DNA of 64,000 nucleotides from PS1 clade bacterium (GTDB taxonomy: Bacteria; Pseudomonadota; Alphaproteobacteria; RS24), in contig QOQK01000001.1 in assembly GCA_003331985.1 (NCBI GenBank), positions 62,001 to 126,000 of the forward strand, read 5' to 3'. Every line of letters starts with the position of its first letter. Within the stretch, counting starts at the first letter, position 1. Positions 25,332 through 33,944 of this stretch are shown here, piece by piece. Made by a program: the position numbers and the translations under genes. The notes beneath the pieces were generated by a model, which worked only from the letters and a program-made list of their open reading frames with translations, searched no databases and was not told where the DNA came from.

Positions 25332-26876
25332 TTACTCTGCGGCTTTATTGTCGGTATTACCGGAAACCAACTCATCACCATGACAGCCCTTGGCACAGCA
25401 ACGTCCCGGCTGGCGGTCAATCTTCATGCCCTTGCCCAGCTCCAGTGCATTGCGATCAAACAAAGCCTGAACAAGATCTCGTCTTGCCTGGACATTATAG
25501 TTGCGCAAAATTTCAAGCTTCATAGCTTCTGGCGACCCGCCACCATGCAGACTGATTACAGAATACCACCCACCGGTTTCGGACGCAGTCAAATCCTCTA
25601 TAAATCGCGCCACATTAGCTCGATGCTCATAGGTCACATCAGGGCTACCGCGCAATACATCTTGAAGGACTGCCGCCGTTGCCGGATTGTGGTCTTCATC
25701 GGGACCGGGGAGTGCCACGACCAAACCACCGGAAAGATCATGCGCCAGACGATGCATGTCATAAATCTGATTTGCCAATAACAGCTTGCCAATATTGGAA
25801 TAAATTTGGTCAGGGCGGAAATTCCCTGCTTCATCATGAACACCCATAGTCGAGGCAGCGATTCCGCAGGCATAAAAACCCTCGGTAATTTTGATTAAAT
25901 CGACCATTTTTTCGCGCATATGGCCTTTTTTCTCGACATCCAGCCCGTTGGCTTCAGCCATCATAGCACCTGCCCCAATCAGCAAATCACCAAAACCTGC
26001 GCGCGCACCAATACAACTATGTCGGTGATGCGTGGCATAATGTGTTGTCATAATGTGCGCTTCTTCAATTTCGCCATCAATAAACACTTTGTCGTATGGG
26101 ACAAATACATTGTCAAAATGCGCAACACCCACTGCCTGAGCAAATTTAGCGCTCATTTTGGCTGCCGGATTTTCAGGACGGCCCGCAGGGCGCGCGACAA
26201 TAGTAATACCTTCCGCATCAACAGGCACGGCACAAGCGACAGTGAAATCCTTGTCATCTTCCTGCATTCGACGGCAGGGCATGACGAGAAACTCATGCAT
26301 GTAAGGGGCGCCGGTAATAATGGCTTTTACGCCGGAAATTACAATACCGTCTTTGCGGCGCTCGGTGACATGCACATAGGCGTCACGAACTTCCTGCTGG
26401 GATGGGCGTTTTGAACGATCTCCTTTTCCGTCGGTCATCGCCACACCGACAGAGAGGTCATTTTCTTGGACATGTTGGATATAGGCCAGAAGGCGGTCAT
26501 GGTTTTCGCCGCCCGTACGTTCGCTAATCCGCCATGTTGCTTCATAAAGTGCGTTAAACGCATCATGTGTCAAATAACGCTGAGCACAACCGGCAAACTG
26601 GCAGGTCAGGCGAACAGCTTCGAGTTTTTCAAGCAAATCCTGCCGACTGCGGTTAATCGCAAGGAGACGGTTCGTGGTTTCGCCATTGACGCCCTTAGCG
26701 GTCATCATATCTTTATAGTCATCGACAAGAGCAAAATCATAGGTGATACCCGTGGCGTTCACACCCGGCGCAAAACCGGGCTCATCGGCTACGGACTCCA
26801 CCAAATTACCGCCCAAATAGACTTTTGGAGATAAGCGACGGAGGGATTCTCTGTATTCTTCAGATGTCATAAGCAT
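25332..26876 (-). CDS. HpaB/AbfD-like flavoprotein (4-hydroxyphenylacetate 3-monooxygenase / 4-hydroxybutyryl-CoA dehydratase family)
   Basis: This 514-residue acyl-CoA dehydrogenase-fold flavoprotein resembles clostridial 4-hydroxybutyryl-CoA dehydratase along its whole length, beginning MLMTSEEYRESLRRL and including DAFNAL, AMTDGKGDRSKRPS and ERRKDGIVISGVKA. In that enzyme a 4Fe-4S cluster is held by C99, C103, H292 and C299. By alignment from memory, C97 and H284 remain here, but Y101 and A291 replace the other two. Cluster-dependent dehydration is therefore doubtful, and a flavin monooxygenase role like HpaB is possible. A cysteine-rich tail (GRCCAKGCHG) is unexplained. It heads a minus-strand run with the exporter, dioxygenase and TonB receptor and is divergent from a CoA-transferase. 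Confidence 0.83.
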   Translation of the reverse strand: MLMTSEEYRESLRRLSPKVYLGGNLVESVADEPGFAPGVNATGITYDFALVDDYKDMMTAKGVNGETTNRLLAINRSRQDLLEKLEAVRLTCQFAGCAQRYLTHDAFNALYEATWRISERTGGENHDRLLAYIQHVQENDLSVGVAMTDGKGDRSKRPSQQEVRDAYVHVTERRKDGIVISGVKAIITGAPYMHEFLVMPCRRMQEDDKDFTVACAVPVDAEGITIVARPAGRPENPAAKMSAKFAQAVGVAHFDNVFVPYDKVFIDGEIEEAHIMTTHYATHHRHSCIGARAGFGDLLIGAGAMMAEANGLDVEKKGHMREKMVDLIKITEGFYACGIAASTMGVHDEAGNFRPDQIYSNIGKLLLANQIYDMHRLAHDLSGGLVVALPGPDEDHNPATAAVLQDVLRGSPDVTYEHRANVARFIEDLTASETGGWYSVISLHGGGSPEAMKLEILRNYNVQARRDLVQALFDRNALELGKGMKIDRQPGRCCAKGCHGDELVSGNTDNKAAE

Positions 26877-26926
26877 AGCATCACCTTTACGTTTGAATTT
26901 TTAACATAGTTCAGTTATAGAAAACA

Positions 26927-26946
26927 GTCCAGCATATAGTCTGGAC
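26927..26946. promoter_or_regulatory. Inverted repeat in the divergent flavoprotein/CoA-transferase promoter region
   Basis: GTCCAG (26927-26932) and CTGGAC (26941-26946) are perfect inverted arms around eight bases. The right half read on the minus strand is GTCCAGACTAT, and the same 11 bases occur at 36767 in another divergent promoter of this cluster. It is a candidate operator for one of the two GntR regulators. Confidence 0.5.
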
Positions 26947-26960
26947 AATTGGAGAATATA

Positions 26961-28151
26961 ATGACGCAAGCTCATACAGAAAAAGATATCCGCCCGGCTC
27001 CCGGCGCACTGAACGGTCTTAAAGTCCTAGATTTGGCGACTTTTATAGCTGGCCCTTATTGTGCGACGTTTCTGGCAGAATTTGGCGCAGATGTCGTCAA
27101 AGTTGAACTCCCCGGCTCAGGTGATCCGGTCAGAAAATTTGGAACACCCACAGAATGCGGAGATACACTGGTCTGGATGAGTGAGGGTAGAAACAAAAGA
27201 TCGATTGAGTTGGATTTACGTTCTACAGAGGGAGCTGAAACACTCAAAAAACTCGTCGCTGAGGCTGATGTTCTTTGCGAAAACTTTCAGGTCGGCACAC
27301 TTGAGAAATGGGGTCTTGGTGCGGATATTCTTCAGGAAATTAACCCCGCACTCATCATTGCACGCATTACAGCATACGGGCAGACCGGGCCATATCGCCA
27401 TCGCCCTGGATTTGGGCGCATTGCCAATGCATTTAGCGGCATCTCTTATTTGTGCGGCGAACCCGACGCGCCACCCGCCTCCCCCGGTACGGCTACATTG
27501 TCCGATTATATGTCCGGCGTTTATGCGGCATTAGGCGTTCTGGTCGCCTTGCAGTCCCGCGCCAAAACAGGTAGCGGACAGATTGTAGATGTCGGCCTGT
27601 ACGAAAGTGTTTTCCGAATTCTGGACGAGTTGGCTCCGGCCTACGCCTATAAGGATTTTGTTCGTGAGCGCATGGGCGCAGGAACAGTTAACGCCGTGCC
27701 GCATAGCCATTACCCGTCCAAAGACGGGTTGTGGGTAGCGATTGCCTGTACGAATGACAAAATTTTTAATCGCCTTGCCGGTCTGATGGATCGAAATGAT
27801 GTAACCGGCGACGGTATTTATGGCACGATTGCGATGCGCGAAGCTAAACGTGCAGAGGTGGATGCTTTTGTAACGAATTGGACGACTGGCTTTACGCGCG
27901 ATGAAATTCTGAAGGCTTGTGAAACCGCTGAAGTGCCCTGCGGCCCGGTTTATTCGATTGAGGAAATTTTCAATGACCCGCAATATAAAGCCCGTGAGAA
28001 TTTAGTCGAAATTAACGACCCGCGCCTCGGCTCAATAACCCTGCCGAATGTCTGCCCCCGCCTCACAGAGACGCCGGGTCAAATTAGCTGGGCAGGTCGC
28101 GCTCTGGGTGCAGATACGGAAGATGTGTTAAAGGATTGGCTCGGCGAATAG
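26961..28151 (+). CDS. Family III CoA-transferase (CaiB/BaiF type), second copy
   Basis: This 396-residue CoA-transferase has LKVLDLATFIAGPYCATFLA and ADVVKVELPGSGDPVR at its N-terminus. The catalytic aspartate is in TLSDYMSGVYAALG, and a C-terminal arm ends DVLKDWLGE. The ATG at 26961 follows GGAG by six bases. It is clearly diverged from the copy at 18721, so it is not a recent duplicate. It is divergent from the flavoprotein gene and convergent with the CitE-like lyase, so it may generate the CoA thioester that the flavoprotein or the lyase uses. Substrate identity is not readable. Confidence 0.93.
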   Translation: MTQAHTEKDIRPAPGALNGLKVLDLATFIAGPYCATFLAEFGADVVKVELPGSGDPVRKFGTPTECGDTLVWMSEGRNKRSIELDLRSTEGAETLKKLVAEADVLCENFQVGTLEKWGLGADILQEINPALIIARITAYGQTGPYRHRPGFGRIANAFSGISYLCGEPDAPPASPGTATLSDYMSGVYAALGVLVALQSRAKTGSGQIVDVGLYESVFRILDELAPAYAYKDFVRERMGAGTVNAVPHSHYPSKDGLWVAIACTNDKIFNRLAGLMDRNDVTGDGIYGTIAMREAKRAEVDAFVTNWTTGFTRDEILKACETAEVPCGPVYSIEEIFNDPQYKARENLVEINDPRLGSITLPNVCPRLTETPGQISWAGRALGADTEDVLKDWLGE

Positions 28152-28174
28152 TAATCAACAGGGATGCATAAATC

Positions 28175-29062
28175 CTAGCTGTAAGTTTCAGCGAGCCGGC
28201 GAATGGCATAAGCTTTTTCGACAATCGGATAATCAATAAAGTAACCATCGACCTGAATGGAGGCTGAGCCGGATGCTTCAGCAGCCTCAAAGGCAGCGAT
28301 GATTTTTTCCGCCCTATCAATCTCAGCCGCGTCCGGCATGTACCCCTGATTAACAGAAGGAACTTGCTTTGGATGAATACATAATTTCCCTTGGAAGCCG
28401 TATTTTACACCTGTTTTGACAGACTCTTCAAAACTGTCTTCATCTTTGAGGTCAATATGAACAGTGTCAATTGGTGGCTCTAAACCCGCATCACGCGCTG
28501 TTAAAATCATGTGACCGCGCACATACGAAAGTTCGCCTTCATCCGCACTCCACTTAATGCCAACATCACGGGTAAAGTCACCTGCACCAAAAGAGAAGCG
28601 CTTCATTCTGCCCGGCTTTTTGCAGAGGGCCTCAAGGTTTTTCATCCCTTTTGCCGTTTCGATAATGGGCATAAGGTCAATACTCCCGGACGGCAAATTG
28701 CGTTCTTTTTCATATTCCGTTATTGCCCAGTCCACGGCAAAAAGTTCTTCGGGGTTTTCCAACTTTGGCAACAAAATGCCATCAAGCCATGGGCCGATAA
28801 CTGTATCAATGTCGCGGAAGCAGTAGGGCGTATCTATCGCATTGACCCGAACATAACCTTTCCCGGTGCGCGGCTTTTTCAAAACATCAATAACAGTTTG
28901 TCTTGCGTCGACCTTATCGGCATCCGCACATGCATCTTCAAGATCAAGAATGACCGCATCCGCACCATAAGAAAAAACCTTGGCCAACTTGTCTGGGTGG
29001 TTGCCCGGCACGAATAGAAAGCTCCGCAGTCCTGAAAATGGACGAACACCTTCTTGGGACAT
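28175..29062 (-). CDS. HpcH/HpaI or CitE-like aldolase/lyase
   Basis: This 295-residue TIM-barrel lyase of the citrate lyase beta / malyl-CoA lyase group splits 3-hydroxyacyl-CoA thioesters or 2-keto-3-hydroxy acids. The motifs are RSFLFVPGNHPDKLAKVF at the N-terminus, DAVILDLEDAC with magnesium-binding acidic residues, PIIETAKGMKNLEAL, FSFGAGDFTRD and GKLCIHPKQV. AGGAG precedes the ATG. The UTRA GntR gene lies 3 bp upstream on the same strand, so regulator and lyase are cotranscribed. With the neighbouring CoA-transferase it forms a plausible activation-cleavage pair, for example for a citramalyl-CoA or malyl-CoA type intermediate. Confidence 0.92.
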   Translation of the reverse strand: MSQEGVRPFSGLRSFLFVPGNHPDKLAKVFSYGADAVILDLEDACADADKVDARQTVIDVLKKPRTGKGYVRVNAIDTPYCFRDIDTVIGPWLDGILLPKLENPEELFAVDWAITEYEKERNLPSGSIDLMPIIETAKGMKNLEALCKKPGRMKRFSFGAGDFTRDVGIKWSADEGELSYVRGHMILTARDAGLEPPIDTVHIDLKDEDSFEESVKTGVKYGFQGKLCIHPKQVPSVNQGYMPDAAEIDRAEKIIAAFEAAEASGSASIQVDGYFIDYPIVEKAYAIRRLAETYS

Positions 29063-29064
29063 TC

Positions 29065-29796
29065 TTATCTCCTATAACTCATATTAAATGAATAGGTAAA
29101 TCTGCTTGCCGGATGTTCACTGACAGAGACCTCGAAAAGCCGCCCCTGCGTATCACGATAACGCCTGACAATAATGATTGATGAACTCCCAGCTTCCACA
29201 TTTAATCGCGCAGCACGCTCTTTGCCAAGACTGCCAGCCATAATCTCAGCGTTTATTTCTTCTGCCTGAAGCCCAAAGTTTTCTTCTATGATTTTAAAGA
29301 CGGGTCGATTCGGCTTATTAACATCCTTTAGTGAAAGATTAATTTCTTTAGGTACATAAATGTCGGTTATGCAGAAAGGTGATTTATCCTGTGTGACCCT
29401 CAGACCTTCCAATCTTGTCCATTCGGTACCGGGCGTAGTTTTTAAAAAATTTGCGAGTGAAATGTCAGCTTCAGTCGAACTAGACTTGGTCATGTGCAGG
29501 ACAGTATCCTGTGGATATTGAAACAACTCTTCAAAACCCTTAATTTCTTGAACGATAAGTTCAACAGGCTTGTCGGACAAAATGATAGTTCCACGACGCC
29601 GATGGCGGCTAATCATCCCCATTTTTTCAATTTCTCTCAACGCGGCTCTAATCGTGAAGCGGCTGACATTGAAACTTTCCGACATGGCCTGTTCGGAGGG
29701 GAGTTGTTGTCCTAATTCATAGTGACCACTTGTTATCTGGTTAATGAGTGTTTCGGCAATCTCCGAATATCTGGCTTTATATATTTTTTTTTGCAT
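29065..29796 (-). CDS. GntR family transcriptional regulator, HutC/UTRA subfamily
   Basis: This 243-residue regulator has an N-terminal winged helix (LINQITSGHYELGQQLPSEQ, FNVSRFTIRAALREIEKMG) and a C-terminal UTRA ligand domain (EWTRLEGLRVTQDKSPFCIT, AARLNVEAGSSSIIIVRRYR). UTRA domains sense small molecules such as histidine-pathway intermediates, sugars or phosphonates. It is divergent from hyuA across 113 bp and cotranscribed with the CitE-like lyase, so it probably represses one or both sets. The inverted repeat at 29829-29841 lies in the shared promoter region. The start at 29796 has no clear ribosome-binding site. Confidence 0.92.
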   Translation of the reverse strand: MQKKIYKARYSEIAETLINQITSGHYELGQQLPSEQAMSESFNVSRFTIRAALREIEKMGMISRHRRRGTIILSDKPVELIVQEIKGFEELFQYPQDTVLHMTKSSSTEADISLANFLKTTPGTEWTRLEGLRVTQDKSPFCITDIYVPKEINLSLKDVNKPNRPVFKIIEENFGLQAEEINAEIMAGSLGKERAARLNVEAGSSSIIIVRRYRDTQGRLFEVSVSEHPASRFTYSFNMSYRR

Positions 29797-29828
29797 TTAA
29801 ATAACAATCTGTCTTGATTTATTGGTCT

Positions 29829-29841
29829 GCATCATTGATGC
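29829..29841. promoter_or_regulatory. Inverted repeat between the UTRA regulator and hyuA
   Basis: GCATCA-T-TGATGC is a perfect 6-bp inverted repeat with a single central base, midway between the divergent regulator and hyuA starts. It is a candidate autoregulatory operator. It differs from the other two motif types in the cluster. Confidence 0.4.
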
Positions 29842-29909
29842 TACTATAGTTAAACAAGCATTCAAAATATTACTAGTAGAAAATATCCATTACACATGGG
29901 GGAATAAAA

Positions 29910-31982
29910 ATGTTTAAGGTAGGAGTTGATGTAGGCGGAACCTTCACGGACGTCTTATTGGTCGATACAAAATCATCAAGTTTTTTTACATCCAAAGTAC
30001 CATCAACACCAGAGGATAGCTCCAAAGGCGTATTAAACGGTATTAAAAAAGCTTGTGAATTAGCCAATGTAGATATGGCAGATATTGAGGTCATTACACA
30101 CGGTACAACTGTCGCAACTAACGCCATTTTGACTGGGAAGGGCGCAAAAGTAGGCCTTGTCACCACAAAAGGCTATGGACAGGTTTTGCAGATTGCGCGC
30201 TCTTATGTGCCGGGCGGTTTGGGTGGATGGCTCTACTATCAAAAGACTCCGCCACTAGCCCCCTTAGAATTTACGATTGAAGCTGACGAGCGCATGGGCG
30301 CGGATGGTGAAATTGTTAAAGGTCTCGACGAGGCTGCGCTCAGAACTTCACTGGAAGGTCTCAAAGCTAAAAATATCGAAGCCCTGACAATTTGTCTCAT
30401 CAACAGCTTCTCAAATGATGAACATGAAAAACGCATCAGAGAGATTGCCAGCGAAGTCATGCCGGATATTCCTGCATCAATATCAAGCGAAGTTATTCCT
30501 GAACTGCAGGAATATGAGAGAACGGTCACCACAGTCGCAAATTCCTATGTGCGCCCTGAGGTTGAAAAATATATCTCCAATCTTGAAGCCGAATTTAGCG
30601 AAAAGATGAATGGCGCTAGCCTGTCAATCCTAAGATCTGATGGTGGTTTGGCTACGGCCCCGTCAGCCGCCAATTTTCCGGTGAACCTGCTTATGAGCGG
30701 CCCGGCTGGTGGCGTATCAGGTGCTATCTGGGTTGGTGAACAGGCCGGTATTAATAATGTCATCACCTTCGATATGGGTGGCACATCTACAGATGTGGCA
30801 CTGATTGAAAACGGTCAGGCGCTTGTCCGCCGTGAAACGACTGTCGGTGATGTAACTGTCCGCGCCAGTGCCTTGGATGTGCGTTCTATCGGTGCCGGTG
30901 GCGGTTCAATCGCCCACGTGCCGGAACTAACCAAAGCTCTGCGTGTCGGCCCCGAATCTGCCGGTGCTGTCCCCGGGCCTGCTGCTTATGATAAAGGTGG
31001 TGAAAACCCAACAGTTACTGACGCCAATGTGGTTCTTGGCTACCTGCCTGAAAATCAAAAACTTGGCGGTGACATGAACATCCGTAAAGACCTTGCCGAA
31101 AAAGCTGTCCAGAAAGTTGCTGATGCGCTGGGATTAACGGTTAACGAAGCCGCGGAAGGTATCGTCAAAATCGTCAATGAGCGCATGTTCGGTGCCGTTC
31201 GTCTCGTATCAATTGAAAAAGGGTATGATCCGCGTGATTTCTCTTTGATGGCATTTGGTGGTGCCGGACCTCTGCATGCCAACGCACTTGGTGAGTTGAC
31301 GCAGTCATGGCCGGTAATCGTGCCGCCAGGGCCGGGTATTCTTTGTGCCTATGGTGATGCCACGACACGCTTGAGAAATGAGGCGTCTAAAACCATCATC
31401 GTCAATATGAAGAATGCCGATGGCGGCAAAATCGCTAAAGATCTTGGTGAATTGGCACAAAGTGCCGGTGACGGTCTAACCATCTCCGGTAGCAATGATG
31501 CCATTAACCTCGACACCAAAACGCTGGAATATCGTTATGAGATAGATATTAGGTATTCAGGTCAGGGTCTGGTGTTAACTGTGCCTGTGTCCCTCGAAGA
31601 CGTAAAAGCGGGTAAATTCGATGCAGTAGCCAATGATTTCGACGAGATGCACGAACAGCTGTTCACATTCCGTCTGGATGCTGAAAAAGAATTCGTTAAT
31701 CTTCGCGCTATCGTTCTCGGCCCACCATCAGATGTTGAGTTGTCGGACTCCGGCGAAGCCTCATCCGGATCGGTTGATGATGCTATCATTATGGATCACG
31801 AAATTTTCCATAATGGTGAATTACACAAAGCAAAAGTTTATGACCGCGCCAAACTTGACCCCGGACACATTGTTAACGGCCCTGCCGTAATCACTGAAAT
31901 GGACTCAACAACCGTTGTGTTCCCAGGCCATGAAGCCATAGTAGACAGCCGTCGCAATTTGCTGCTGTCACCTAAATCCTGA
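29910..31982 (+). CDS. hyuA: Hydantoinase/oxoprolinase family protein, HyuA (A subunit)
   Basis: This 690-residue actin/ASKHA-fold ATP-binding subunit belongs to the ATP-dependent N-methylhydantoinase, 5-oxoprolinase and acetone-carboxylase beta family. The phosphate-binding motifs are FKVGVDVGGTFTDVLLVD at the N-terminus and TFDMGGTSTDVALIENG near residue 292. Other family blocks are THGTTVATNAIL, SGPAGGVSGAIW and SLMAFGGAGPLHANAL. GGGGGA precedes the ATG. It is followed after 19 bp by hyuB. Together they use ATP to activate the carbonyl of a cyclic amide for ring opening or a ketone for carboxylation. Nearby carbamoylsarcosine-amidase-like genes favour hydantoin hydrolysis, but this is inference. 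Confidence 0.94.
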   Translation: MFKVGVDVGGTFTDVLLVDTKSSSFFTSKVPSTPEDSSKGVLNGIKKACELANVDMADIEVITHGTTVATNAILTGKGAKVGLVTTKGYGQVLQIARSYVPGGLGGWLYYQKTPPLAPLEFTIEADERMGADGEIVKGLDEAALRTSLEGLKAKNIEALTICLINSFSNDEHEKRIREIASEVMPDIPASISSEVIPELQEYERTVTTVANSYVRPEVEKYISNLEAEFSEKMNGASLSILRSDGGLATAPSAANFPVNLLMSGPAGGVSGAIWVGEQAGINNVITFDMGGTSTDVALIENGQALVRRETTVGDVTVRASALDVRSIGAGGGSIAHVPELTKALRVGPESAGAVPGPAAYDKGGENPTVTDANVVLGYLPENQKLGGDMNIRKDLAEKAVQKVADALGLTVNEAAEGIVKIVNERMFGAVRLVSIEKGYDPRDFSLMAFGGAGPLHANALGELTQSWPVIVPPGPGILCAYGDATTRLRNEASKTIIVNMKNADGGKIAKDLGELAQSAGDGLTISGSNDAINLDTKTLEYRYEIDIRYSGQGLVLTVPVSLEDVKAGKFDAVANDFDEMHEQLFTFRLDAEKEFVNLRAIVLGPPSDVELSDSGEASSGSVDDAIIMDHEIFHNGELHKAKVYDRAKLDPGHIVNGPAVITEMDSTTVVFPGHEAIVDSRRNLLLSPKS

Positions 31983-32001
31983 AAATTGGGAGATTATTAT
32001 C

Positions 32002-33879
32002 ATGCATGAGAAAATTCTCGAGACAAACACAACCCCTTATAACCGGTTAGAAGTTGACCCCATTACACTGGATATTATTGAAAATGCGCTTCGTAATACC
32101 CGTGAGCAAATGGATGCAACGCTTTTCCGTACAGCCATGTCACCGGGCATCCGTGAACAGGGCGACGCTTTTCCAATGATTGCCAATGTAGACGGCAAGA
32201 TGGTTGTTGGACAATTTGGTTCGTTCATTCATGGCTTCATGGAAGCTTTTGAAGGCACCATTGAAGAAGGTGACATGATTTTCACCAATGACCCTTACAG
32301 CTGTGGTGGCGCAGTCAGCCATTTGAATGATTATTTGGTCATCAAACCGGTTTTTAAAGATGGCCGTCACCTCTGCTGGGCAGCGCATTTCGGTCATATG
32401 ACTGATATTGGCGGCCGAGCACCAGGTTCATTGCCGAACGAAGCCCGTGAGATTTTTGAAGAAGGTGTGGCCGTGCCGCCTGTGAAGGTCTTCAGAAAAG
32501 GTGAATTACAAGACGACATTATTAAAATTGTTTTGCGTAACTCACGTATGCCTCATTGGAACGAAGGTGACTTTAAAGGCGTTATTGCCGCCTGTAATAT
32601 TGCGGATCGTCGTTGCATTGAAATGGCCGAACGCTTTGGTGATGATGTTTTCTATTCTGCTCTTGATGAGTTGCTAGAACGTAACTGCCGCGCCATGCAA
32701 AAACTAATCATGGAAACAGTACCGGAAGAGGTTCAAACCTTCGAAGATTATATCTGTGATGATGCGCTGGGTTCCGGGCCTTATAAAATCAAATGCTCAA
32801 TGTGGCGTGAAGGCGAAAAAGTCATTTTTGACTTCGACGGAACCGACCCACAAAGCCCCGGTTCGATTAACTTCTTGCTGAATGAGGAAATGTTCAAAAT
32901 GTTCTGCGGAACATTTATGATTTCAGCATTTGACCCGCAAATTCTCTTTAATGACGGTTTCTACGACTACATGGATGTCCGTATTCCTGAAGGGTCTTTA
33001 CTGAAACCAACCCGCCCGGCAGCACTTTCATGCCGGACACATGCGCTGGGACGTATCTTTGATGTTCTTGGCGGATTACTTGGTCAAGGTAATCCGGATT
33101 TCCTTTGTGGTGCAGGCTTCTCTGACAGTCCTCACTTTATGTATTCCGGTTATGATAAAAATGGTGAATGGTATCAGCTTTACCAAATTGGCTTTGGCGG
33201 TATTCCGGCAAGACCTATTGGTGACGGGCCTGATGGTCACTCCCTGTGGCCAGGCTTTAAGAACGTACCTAACGAATTCCTTGAGGCTTATTTCCCGCTC
33301 CGCATTGAAACTTATGAGTCAATTACGGACTCAGGCGGTGCTGGCTATCACCGAGGTGGTAACGGCATTCGCATGGGTTACAGATTCCTTGAAGATGGGG
33401 AAATCTCAATTCATGATGACCGTTGGTTGACCTACCCATGGGGTGTTAACGGCGCTAATCCTGGCTGGCGTAGCACAAAAGAACTGGTGCGTGCGACCGG
33501 TGAAACAGAAATGCTGCCATCCAAATGTGACCGTTTTGAAGTTAAAAGCGGCGACATTCTTTACTTCAATACTTGGGGCGGCGGCGGTGTCGGCGACCCG
33601 CTGACAAGAGAAGCAGAGCGCGTCCTGAAAGACGTAAACTCAGGACTTGTCAGTCTTGAAGCCGCTAATGACATTTACGGTGTGGTTATCGCAAATGGCG
33701 CTGTTGACGAAGCCGCTACAGAGGCATTGAGAACCGATAAAGCTGCCAATAAGGCGGAGGCTAAGCTGTTTAACTTTGGCGATGAACTCGAAGAGCTTCG
33801 AGCCAATTGCCTAGCAGAAACAGGTCTTGAGCCACCTGCAGCACCGGACTTTTCAAAAAGCCGTCTGGCCGCTGAATAA
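32002..33879 (+). CDS. hyuB: Hydantoinase family protein, HyuB (B subunit)
   Basis: This 625-residue B subunit of the hydantoinase / acetone-carboxylase alpha family contains the metal-binding hydrolytic part. Family blocks are DPITLDIIENALRNTREQMD, TNDPYSCGGAVSHLNDY, HFGHMTDIGGRAPGS, SCRTHALGRIFDVLGG and the C-terminal YFNTWGGGGVGDPLTR. The length is slightly above the common 520-600. It has a GGGAG ribosome-binding site. Downstream an intergenic hairpin (33885-33916) separates it from the YrdC-like gene, and the run hyuA-hyuB-yrdC-mmgE is probably one operon. Confidence 0.94.
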   Translation: MHEKILETNTTPYNRLEVDPITLDIIENALRNTREQMDATLFRTAMSPGIREQGDAFPMIANVDGKMVVGQFGSFIHGFMEAFEGTIEEGDMIFTNDPYSCGGAVSHLNDYLVIKPVFKDGRHLCWAAHFGHMTDIGGRAPGSLPNEAREIFEEGVAVPPVKVFRKGELQDDIIKIVLRNSRMPHWNEGDFKGVIAACNIADRRCIEMAERFGDDVFYSALDELLERNCRAMQKLIMETVPEEVQTFEDYICDDALGSGPYKIKCSMWREGEKVIFDFDGTDPQSPGSINFLLNEEMFKMFCGTFMISAFDPQILFNDGFYDYMDVRIPEGSLLKPTRPAALSCRTHALGRIFDVLGGLLGQGNPDFLCGAGFSDSPHFMYSGYDKNGEWYQLYQIGFGGIPARPIGDGPDGHSLWPGFKNVPNEFLEAYFPLRIETYESITDSGGAGYHRGGNGIRMGYRFLEDGEISIHDDRWLTYPWGVNGANPGWRSTKELVRATGETEMLPSKCDRFEVKSGDILYFNTWGGGGVGDPLTREAERVLKDVNSGLVSLEAANDIYGVVIANGAVDEAATEALRTDKAANKAEAKLFNFGDELEELRANCLAETGLEPPAAPDFSKSRLAAE

Positions 33880-33884
33880 CAATA

Positions 33885-33916
33885 ACCCACATTGTCGTGA
33901 GAGCGGCAATGTGGGT
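33885..33916 (+). other. Intergenic stem-loop between hyuB and the YrdC-like gene
   Basis: ACCCACATTGTCG (33885-33897) pairs with CGGCAATGTGGGT (33904-33916), including one G-U pair, around a six-base loop. No T-tract follows, so it is not a standard terminator. It may stabilise hyuAB mRNA or attenuate downstream expression. Confidence 0.7.
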
Positions 33917-33944
33917 CTTACACTTTACATAGAGGGGATTTATT

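Noticed and set aside
25920-26414. 165-codon plus-strand frame opposite the HpaB/AbfD-like gene
   Set aside because: It is the antisense shadow of a well-supported coding region.
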